A stretch of 40,866 nt of DNA, from contig NZ_MIAM01000023.1 of the NCBI RefSeq assembly GCF_001830555.1, positions 56,143-97,008 on the forward strand, in the 5' to 3' direction. This DNA comes from Sphingopyxis sp. RIFCSPHIGHO2_12_FULL_65_19. Its GTDB lineage: Bacteria; Pseudomonadota; Alphaproteobacteria; Sphingomonadales; Sphingomonadaceae. Positions within the stretch are counted from its first letter, which is position 1. Each line of letters starts with the position of its first letter. The notes beneath the pieces were generated by a model. It saw only the letters and a list, made by a program, of their open reading frames with translations. It made no database searches and was not told where the DNA came from. Positions 7,563 through 13,993 of the stretch are shown here, piece by piece. Position numbers and translations under genes: made by a program.

Positions 7563-9056
7563 TTATCCCATCGTCGGAATGACGAAGGCGTTACCGCCGT
7601 CGGGCGAGCCGTCGGGCCAGCGCTGGGTGATCGTCTTGACCTTGGTCCAGAATTTCACCCCTTCCATGCCGTGCTGGTTGGTGTCGCCGAACGCCGAGCG
7701 CTTCCAGCCGCCAAAGCTGTGATAGGCGACGGGCACCGGGATCGGCACGTTGATGCCGACCATGCCGACATTGACGCGCGCGGCGAATTCGCGCGCGGCG
7801 TGGCCATTGCGCGTGAAGATCGCGACGCCGTTGCCGTACTGATGCTTCGACGGCAGTTCGAGCGCTTCTTCGAAATTGGCGGCGCGGACGATCTGGAGCA
7901 CGGGGCCGAAAATCTCTTCCTTGTAAGATTCCATGTCGGTGGTGACGTGGTCGAACAGGGTCGGGCCGATGAAGAAGCCCTTTTCATGGCCCTGAAGACT
8001 GAAGCCGCGGCCGTCGACGACGAGTTCGGCGCCTTCGTCGGCGCATTTCTGGATCCAGCCTTCGACCTTTTCCTTGTGCGCCTGCGTCACCACCGGGCCG
8101 TAATGCGCCTCGGCATCGGTCGATACGCCGACGCGCAGCGCCGCGATCGCGGGAATCAGCTTTTCCTTGAGGCGCTTGGCGGTCTCGTCGCCGACCGGGA
8201 CGACGACGGGCAGCGCCATGCAGCGTTCACCCGCCGACCCGAAGGCGGCGCCGGTGAGGTCATTGACGACCTGATCGAGGTCGGCGTCGGGCATGACGAT
8301 ACCGTGGTTCTTCGCGCCGCCCATCGCCTGCACGCGCTTGCCGTTGGCGACGCCGCGGTTGTAGACATAATGCGCAATGTCGGACGAACCGACGAAGCTG
8401 ACCGCGCCGATGTCGGGATGGTCGAGGATCGCGTCGACCATTTCCTTGTCGCCGTGGACGACCTGGCAGATGCCTTCGGGCAGGCCGGCTTCAAGGAAGA
8501 GTTCGGCGAGACGGACGGGGACCGACGGGTCGCGCTCGCTGGGCTTGATGATGAAGGCGTTGCCGGTCGCGATGGCAACACCCGACATCCACAGCGGGAT
8601 CATCGCCGGGAAGTTGAACGGGGTGATGCCCGCACCGATGCCGATCGGCTGGCGCATCGAATAGACGTCGATGCCCGGACCCGCGCCCTGCGTATATTCG
8701 CCCTTGAGCACATGCGGGATGCCGCAGCAGAATTCGATGACTTCCAGCCCGCGCTGAATGTCGCCCTTGGAATCGGCGATCACCTTGCCATGTTCGCTCG
8801 ACAGCATGTGCGCCAGGCTGTCCATATTCGCCTCGACCAGGCGCTTGAATTCAAACATGACGCGCGCGCGGCGTTGCGGGTTGGTGGCCGCCCAGCCGGG
8901 CTGCGCTTTCTTCGCCGCGGCGACCGCGCGTTCGAGAAGCGCGGCATCGCCAAGCGCGACCTGCGCCTGCACGCCGCCGTTGTTGGGATCAAAGACGTCG
9001 CCGTGGCGGACGCTGCCGCCGGCACCGCCGACGATGTGGTGGTCGATCTGTCGCAT
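7563..9056 (-). CDS. mmsA: Methylmalonate-semialdehyde dehydrogenase (CoA-acylating)
   Basis: This 497-residue aldehyde dehydrogenase oxidises methylmalonate semialdehyde to propionyl-CoA with CoA and NAD, the last step of valine breakdown. The oxyanion asparagine is N148 in TPFNFPAMIP, the nucleotide loop is FVGSSDIAHYVYNRG, and the catalytic cysteine is C279 in GSAGERCMA. The C-terminal region YHSFGGWKRSAFGD is typical. I chose the ATG at 9056 (MRQIDHHIVGG), which has GGGAG about 9 bases upstream; earlier in-frame codons read into the regulatory region. It is probably the first gene of the minus-strand operon and faces a divergent LysR gene. Confidence 0.95.
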   Translation of the reverse strand: MRQIDHHIVGGAGGSVRHGDVFDPNNGGVQAQVALGDAALLERAVAAAKKAQPGWAATNPQRRARVMFEFKRLVEANMDSLAHMLSSEHGKVIADSKGDIQRGLEVIEFCCGIPHVLKGEYTQGAGPGIDVYSMRQPIGIGAGITPFNFPAMIPLWMSGVAIATGNAFIIKPSERDPSVPVRLAELFLEAGLPEGICQVVHGDKEMVDAILDHPDIGAVSFVGSSDIAHYVYNRGVANGKRVQAMGGAKNHGIVMPDADLDQVVNDLTGAAFGSAGERCMALPVVVPVGDETAKRLKEKLIPAIAALRVGVSTDAEAHYGPVVTQAHKEKVEGWIQKCADEGAELVVDGRGFSLQGHEKGFFIGPTLFDHVTTDMESYKEEIFGPVLQIVRAANFEEALELPSKHQYGNGVAIFTRNGHAAREFAARVNVGMVGINVPIPVPVAYHSFGGWKRSAFGDTNQHGMEGVKFWTKVKTITQRWPDGSPDGGNAFVIPTMG

Positions 9057-9110
9057 GGCATCGCTCTCCCGGTAAATCCTGTCGCTGCCACAGCCCAGTT
9101 GCGCAGTGAT

Positions 9111-9151
9111 TGCAAGGGATAGACTTGCAGGACCAACCTGCATATTTGCAG
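9111..9151. promoter_or_regulatory. Chain of TGCA half-sites between mmsA and the LysR gene (likely LysR operator)
   Basis: Three overlapping perfect inverted repeats are visible: TGCAAG-N7-CTTGCA (9111-9129), TGCAGG-N5-CCTGCA (9126-9142) and CTGCA-N4-TGCAG (9138-9151). The four TGCA elements start at 9111, 9126, 9139 and 9147. LysR regulators usually bind two adjacent palindromic sites in a divergent promoter, so this is a strong candidate for the operator of the gene starting at 9155. Binding is inferred. Confidence 0.7.
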
Positions 9152-9154
9152 CAG

Positions 9155-10042
9155 ATGGACTGGGACAAGCTGCAATATTTCCTGTTTGTCGCGCGCCACG
9201 GCACGCTCGCGCGCGCCAGCGCGGCGCTGCACGTCGATGCCACGACGGTGAGCCGACAGGTGGGGGCTTTGGAAGCCGCGCTGGGCCAGACGCTGTTTGA
9301 ACGCGCGCCGACGGGATTTGTTCTGACCGCAGCAGGCCGGTCGCTCGTTCCGCACGCCGAAGCGATGGCGGCCGCGGCGGCCCGCATTCACAAGGCTGAC
9401 GAGGGCGGGTCGGCGCTGTCGGGGCAATTGCGGGTCAGCGTGTCCGAAGGTTTCGGCAACAGCTTCATCGCCCCGCGCCTCGCGTCGTTCGTCGCCGCGC
9501 ATCCGGAGCTGGAGATCGACCTTGTCGCCTCGTCGGGTTTCCTCAACCCGTCGCGGCGCGAGGCCGACATGGCGGTGCTGCTCGCGCGGCCCAGGAAAGG
9601 CCCGCTGATCACGCGCAAGCTGGCCGATTACAGCCTGGGCATCTATGCCCCCGCCAACCGGCCCGACTGGCAGGACGCGGTCGCCGCCGCGCCGCTATCG
9701 CGCACCGGCATCCCCGTGATCGGCTATATGCCCGACATACTCTATGCGCCCGAACTTGATTATCTGGGCGAGATCGAGCCGGGGCTGCGCGCCACGGTGC
9801 GCTCGTCGTCGATCCTGGCGCAGCGGCGCATGATCGCGGGCGGCGCGGGGGTCGGCGTGCTGCCCTGCTTCCTCGCGAGCGGCGATCCGGCACTGGTGCG
9901 CGTGCGCCCCGATCAGGCGATCGCACGCGCCTTCTGGCTTGCCCTCCACCGCGACGTCGCGCCGCAGCCGCGCATTCGCGCCTTCATCGACTGGCTCGAC
10001 GGCGAAGTGCGCGACGCGCGCGGATTGCTGGTGCCCGGCTGA
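9155..10042 (+). CDS. LysR-family transcriptional regulator
   Basis: 295 residues. The N-terminal winged helix-turn-helix reads LQYFLFVARHGTLARASAALHVDATTVSRQVGALEAALGQ (about residues 6-45), followed by LFERAPTGFVLTAAG, which is classic for the family. The remainder is the periplasmic-binding-like effector domain, starting near LSGQLRVSVSEGFGNSFIAPRL. I chose the ATG at 9155 because the domain begins directly after it; the longer frame from 9110 reads through the palindromes. It is divergent from mmsA, so it probably controls the valine operon and itself. The effector is unknown. Confidence 0.9.
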   Translation: MDWDKLQYFLFVARHGTLARASAALHVDATTVSRQVGALEAALGQTLFERAPTGFVLTAAGRSLVPHAEAMAAAAARIHKADEGGSALSGQLRVSVSEGFGNSFIAPRLASFVAAHPELEIDLVASSGFLNPSRREADMAVLLARPRKGPLITRKLADYSLGIYAPANRPDWQDAVAAAPLSRTGIPVIGYMPDILYAPELDYLGEIEPGLRATVRSSSILAQRRMIAGGAGVGVLPCFLASGDPALVRVRPDQAIARAFWLALHRDVAPQPRIRAFIDWLDGEVRDARGLLVPG

Positions 10043-10052
10043 CCGCGCGCGA

Positions 10053-11360
10053 TCAGGCCTTAGCCTCCACCGTGACCGGCGCGAGGCGCGGGCTCAAGAT
10101 ATGGATCGCGAGCACGGCGAGGAAATAGACAATTGTGCAGGCCGCGAAGATGAGCGTGTAATTGCCGCCGGTCGCGTCGAGCACCAGCCCGGTCGATTTT
10201 GCCATAATCATGCCGCCGACGCCGCCCGCAAAGCCGCCGAGCCCGATCACCGATCCGACCGCGCGTTTCGGGAACATGTCCGGCGGGATCGACAGGATTG
10301 TCGACGAAAAGGCCTGGTGCCCCGCGAGCGCAATTCCGATCAACACGACCGCAAGCCACATATTCTCGAGTCCTGAGACGAAGAGCAGGGGCAGCACACA
10401 ACAGCCCGCGCCCAGCATCGTTGCCTTGCGCGCAAAATTGACGCTGTGCCCGGTCTGGATCAGCTTTGACGACACCCAGCCGCCGAGGATGCTGCCGACG
10501 TCGGACAGCAGATACATGATGATCATCGGCAGCAGTACCACCTTCAGGTCGACATTATAGGTCGTGCTGAAATATTTGGGCAGCCAGAAGAGCATCAGGA
10601 ACCACACCGGGTCGGTCAGGAACTTGCCGGTCGCATAGGCCCAGGCTTCGCGCTTGGTGACGATCGCTCCCCAGCCGAGACGCTCGATCTTTTCGGGCGG
10701 GTCATGCTCGATCCAGGCCAGCTCGGCCTCGGTGACCTTCCCGCTTTCGCGCGGGTTGCTGTAAAGCCAGAGCCAGAGGATCAACAGCAGCACGCCGAAG
10801 ATGCCGGTGTAGATGAAGGTTTCGCGCCAGTCGAAACCCATCCAGACCATGAACAGCCAGATCGTCGGCGCCGTCAGGATGACCCCGATCGTCGTTGCGC
10901 TATTGACCCAGCCGATCGCATAGGACCGCTCCTTTTGCGGGAACCATTCGCTCGATGCGCGCACCACGGACGGGAAATGCCCCGCCTCGCCAACGCCGAG
11001 GATGACGCGCGCCAGCATGAACGAGACGACCGAAGAGGCGAAGCCGTGCGCGACATGGCCGACGGTCCAGATGCTGATCGCGATCGCATAGCCGACCTTT
11101 GGCCCGAAACGGTCGATCAGCCAGCCCATGAGGAGGAAGCCGAGCGCATAGGCGGCCTGGAAGGCGGTGACGATGTTGCCATAGTCATTCTCGCTCCAGC
11201 CGAGCTCGTCGCCGAGGGTCGGCGCGAGCAGGCCGAGCATGGTGCGGTCGATATAATTGACCGTGGTTGCGGCAAACAGCACCGCGACGATCAGCCAGCG
11301 GTATCGCCCCGACTTGGGCACTGGCGCCGCCGTCCCTCCGTCCGCGAATGCCTGTGCCAT
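10053..11360 (-). CDS. MFS transporter, anion:cation symporter type (probable uronate/sugar-acid carrier)
   Basis: This 435-residue polytopic protein carries many hydrophobic helices in two halves, as in the 12-helix MFS. The first loop and helix read TTVNYIDRTMLGLLAPTLGDELGW, the pattern seen in hexuronate, galactonate and phthalate symporters. The second shows GFLLMGWLIDRFGPKVGY, the MFS loop 2-3 motif. Its start (11360) has GGGAGAGG just upstream. It is 21 bases downstream of the FAH-family gene on the same strand, behind the operator at 12201-12212. Import of galacturonate, glucuronate or unsaturated oligouronide products is inferred from the family and the locus. Confidence 0.88.
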   Translation of the reverse strand: MAQAFADGGTAAPVPKSGRYRWLIVAVLFAATTVNYIDRTMLGLLAPTLGDELGWSENDYGNIVTAFQAAYALGFLLMGWLIDRFGPKVGYAIAISIWTVGHVAHGFASSVVSFMLARVILGVGEAGHFPSVVRASSEWFPQKERSYAIGWVNSATTIGVILTAPTIWLFMVWMGFDWRETFIYTGIFGVLLLILWLWLYSNPRESGKVTEAELAWIEHDPPEKIERLGWGAIVTKREAWAYATGKFLTDPVWFLMLFWLPKYFSTTYNVDLKVVLLPMIIMYLLSDVGSILGGWVSSKLIQTGHSVNFARKATMLGAGCCVLPLLFVSGLENMWLAVVLIGIALAGHQAFSSTILSIPPDMFPKRAVGSVIGLGGFAGGVGGMIMAKSTGLVLDATGGNYTLIFAACTIVYFLAVLAIHILSPRLAPVTVEAKA

Positions 11361-11381
11361 AAACCTCTCCCGTTTCTTGCT

Positions 11382-12173
11382 TTAATAGCTCTTGATCGAG
11401 CAGCCGACGCGGATTTTTCCGTCAAACAGCGCTTCGGCCCGCTGGCCGGGCCTGATTTCATGGATTCCCGTGATCGCACCCGCCGAAACCCAGGTGCCGG
11501 GCGCGATCGCGATGTCGCGCGCGCGCAGGATGTTGATCAGGAACAGCGCCGACCCGAACGGACCGTCGAGCATTCCCTCCATCGTCGCCGCGCCGACCGT
11601 TTCGCCGTCGATCGCCATTTCGACCGGCATATGAATCAGGTCGGCGTCCTGCCAACCCGCAATGGGCGGCCCCAGGATCAACCCCTTGTTGTTGCCATAA
11701 TCCGATGCGGTCACCGCCGGACCATGAAGGTTGATTTCGGCGAAAGGCGAACTCGCAATCTCGATCCCTGTCCGCACATCAGCGATGCAGGAGCGGACGC
11801 TGTCGATATCGTAATCACGCGTCCCGACCGCGCCGAAACAGAGCAGCACTTCGGCTTCAGCGGCAGCGAAGCCGTCGGCATAGACCGGCATCGTCGGCAG
11901 TGCGACGCCACCGAAAATCTCGTCGACAAAAATCGGGCCGGTCAGGCGGTTGCCGCCATAGCGTTCGACAAGGTCGGGCGCGATCCGTCCGACCTTCCAC
12001 CCGCCGACGCGGCGCCCGTCGAGTGCGATCGCGCGATCCTGGATCGTATAGGCCTCGGCCATCGTTTGCGGCATCGGGCCGGGATAGGCGGTAAGCGGTG
12101 TCTTTCCCGCACGCGCGTCGATTAATGCGCGCGCCACATTGTCTTGATCGCTTGTCGCCAGCATCTTTCTCAT
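11382..12173 (-). CDS. Fumarylacetoacetate-hydrolase family enzyme (2-keto-4-pentenoate hydratase-like)
   Basis: About 263 residues. Family features include AYTIQDRAIALDGRRVGGWKVG near residues 50-70, ADGFAAAEAEVLLCFG with the metal-binding acidic cluster, IEIASSPF, and the C-terminal GTWVSAGAITGIHEIRPGQRAEALFDG. Related enzymes hydrate 2-keto-4-pentenoates or cleave C-C bonds of diketo acids. In a uronate locus it may act on a keto-deoxy sugar acid, but no standard step of the KduI-KduD-KdgK route needs it. I chose the ATG at 12173 with GGAAG upstream; an ATG at 12164 is also possible. It heads the operon with the MFS gene, 28 bases after a perfect palindromic operator. Confidence 0.82.
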   Translation of the reverse strand: MRKMLATSDQDNVARALIDARAGKTPLTAYPGPMPQTMAEAYTIQDRAIALDGRRVGGWKVGRIAPDLVERYGGNRLTGPIFVDEIFGGVALPTMPVYADGFAAAEAEVLLCFGAVGTRDYDIDSVRSCIADVRTGIEIASSPFAEINLHGPAVTASDYGNNKGLILGPPIAGWQDADLIHMPVEMAIDGETVGAATMEGMLDGPFGSALFLINILRARDIAIAPGTWVSAGAITGIHEIRPGQRAEALFDGKIRVGCSIKSY

Positions 12174-12200
12174 TTCCCTCTTCCGCCATGCGGTGTAAGA

Positions 12201-12212
12201 GACACCGGTGTC
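12201..12212. promoter_or_regulatory. LacI-type operator, copy A (FAH-family gene and transporter)
   Basis: GACACCGGTGTC is a perfect 12-bp palindrome, with CTTTT-x-GACACCGGTGTC in the minus-strand orientation. The core ACCGGT and flanking TGACA are shared with four other sites in the window (16844, 16988, 24181, 29883). It ends 28 bases upstream of the start at 12173. Confidence 0.75.
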
Positions 12213-12299
12213 AAAAGCAAGCAAATATCGGACAGGCCCCGGCACGTTGCATGAGCCGCCCCGCCGGACGCGGCGCCGCAAACGGCGCGGATCGTCATC

Positions 12300-13916
12300 C
12301 TAGCCGAGCGCGCGAAAGCTGAAATTGCGGAAGCGCGCTTCGCCCTGCCCCGCCGAATAGAGTCCGGGGCGCAGCATCAGGAACCCGCCACGCACATTAT
12401 GGTGGTATCCCGACACCTCCATACCGCGGTCGAAACGCACCCAGGTCTTTCCGCCGTCGCCGCTGGTGTCATAAGTGACGATGTGGCGGTCGTTGGTGAC
12501 GCGCATCCGCAGACGCCCGCCATGCGGATTGACCGGCCGGGCGCGCTCGATCCCATATTGGTGCGTGACGAACCGCGCGCCATCGAAGCCGAGCCCGCAA
12601 TAGAGTTTCTCGTCGTAAAAGAGGATCAGCCCCGCAGTGCCGCCGGGCCCAACCTCGATATCGCATTCAAACCGATAGGCCTGGTCGCCCGCGATCAGCA
12701 GCAGCGGCGATGAATCGGCGGGCGCCTTGCCGCGGGCCGCCAGCACCAGCGCGCCATCCTCGACGCGCGCGCGGCGCTGTTCGTCGGGCGCTGGCTTGAA
12801 GAAATTCCATTTCGCGCCGAGCGCGAGTGTCGAGAAATCGTCCGACAGCGCCATGCCGTGCGGCCCCGCGAGCGCGCCGCCCTTCGGCTTCGCGATCGAC
12901 GCCGACAAGTCGCCCCCCGTCATGCGGAACCAGCCGTCGTCGGTCCATTCGATCGGATCGAGCAGCGCCTGGCGGCCCAAGGTCCAATAGCCATTTTCAT
13001 ATCCGTGATAGACGCTCCACCAGTCGCCCGCCGGGCCCTCGACCAGCGTCGCATGGCCGCGCGACCACCATTTTTCGGCGGCCGATCTGGTGCGGACAAG
13101 CGGATTGGCGGGACAATTTTCCCATGGTCCGTGGATCGACTTCGACCGCGCCGCGATCACCATATGCCCCGTCGGTGGCCCAGCGGTGCCGCCCACCGCC
13201 GTCACCATATAATAATAGTCGCCGTGGCGGATAATCTTCGGCCCCTCGGGCGCGAAGCCTTCGACGACCCAATCGGACGGATAGCGCCAGGGATCATAGA
13301 CATGTTCGGGCTCGCCGATGCGCTTGCACCCATCGTCGGACAGGCGGACACGGTCGCCGCCCGACAGGAACAGCCAGCGCGACCCGTCCTCGCCAACCGC
13401 ATGACCGGGGTCGATATGGTTCGGCAGGTTAAGGTCGATGGGTTCGCTCCACGGCCCCTCGATCCGGTCGGCCCAGATCACCCAGCTCGTGTTCGGGCCC
13501 TTGGTCGGGATGTAGAGATAATAGCGGCCCTGGTGCTTCACGAGTTCGGGCGCCCAGACCGACCCGATATTCTTGTGGAGCGCGGGCCCGATCGGGCGCC
13601 AGTTCACCAGATCGCGCGAATGCCAGATGACCAGCCCAGGATAGGAGTCAAAGGTCGAGAAGGTCATATAATAATCGGCGCCGTCCTTCAGGATCGACGG
13701 ATCGGGATGGTCGCCGGCCATGATCGGGTTGAGGAAACGCCCGTCACCAAGATCCGCCTTGCGCTGCCCGTCGAAACCCGTGGCCCATGTCGGCGTCGAG
13801 CCGGATGCTGCGGGTGCCGTCGCCGCCCATGCGGCCGCGGTTGTGCCAAGCCCCGACAGGCCGGTTGCCAACAGCCCGGTCCCGGCGAATTTGAGCATGT
13901 CGCGGCGATCGGTCAC
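12300..13916 (-). CDS. Glycoside hydrolase family 43 enzyme, Tat-exported
   Basis: This 538-residue protein has a twin-arginine signal (DRRDMLKFAGTGLLATG) and a five-bladed propeller catalytic domain. The GH43 residues are visible: base D72 in GDHPDPSIL, middle Asp D169 in NHIDPGHA, and acid E219 in WVVEGFAPEGP. A C-terminal beta-sandwich of about 190 residues starts near SDDFSTLALGAKWNFF and resembles the concanavalin-like domain attached to many GH43 xylosidases/arabinofuranosidases. It would release arabinose or xylose from side chains of pectin or xylan in the periplasm. It follows the first receptor gene, with a hairpin between them, so expression is probably tied to operator B. Exact subfamily cannot be read by eye. 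Confidence 0.9.
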   Translation of the reverse strand: MTDRRDMLKFAGTGLLATGLSGLGTTAAAWAATAPAASGSTPTWATGFDGQRKADLGDGRFLNPIMAGDHPDPSILKDGADYYMTFSTFDSYPGLVIWHSRDLVNWRPIGPALHKNIGSVWAPELVKHQGRYYLYIPTKGPNTSWVIWADRIEGPWSEPIDLNLPNHIDPGHAVGEDGSRWLFLSGGDRVRLSDDGCKRIGEPEHVYDPWRYPSDWVVEGFAPEGPKIIRHGDYYYMVTAVGGTAGPPTGHMVIAARSKSIHGPWENCPANPLVRTRSAAEKWWSRGHATLVEGPAGDWWSVYHGYENGYWTLGRQALLDPIEWTDDGWFRMTGGDLSASIAKPKGGALAGPHGMALSDDFSTLALGAKWNFFKPAPDEQRRARVEDGALVLAARGKAPADSSPLLLIAGDQAYRFECDIEVGPGGTAGLILFYDEKLYCGLGFDGARFVTHQYGIERARPVNPHGGRLRMRVTNDRHIVTYDTSGDGGKTWVRFDRGMEVSGYHHNVRGGFLMLRPGLYSAGQGEARFRNFSFRALG

Positions 13917-13930
13917 TTTGCTCTCCTTGG

Positions 13931-13971
13931 AAAAAGAAAGGCCCGGCTCCCTGAAATCGGAAACCGGGCCT
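13931..13971 (-). terminator. Intrinsic terminator or attenuator between the receptor and GH43 genes
   Basis: On the minus strand an 8-bp stem (AGGCCCGG at 13971-13964 pairing with CCGGGCCT at 13946-13939) encloses 17 bases and runs into TTTCTTTTT. It is placed 22 bases past the TonB-dependent receptor stop. It would cut transcription before the GH43 gene, at least partly. Confidence 0.7.
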
Positions 13972-13993
13972 CACCGGGACAAACCCGTTTGCG

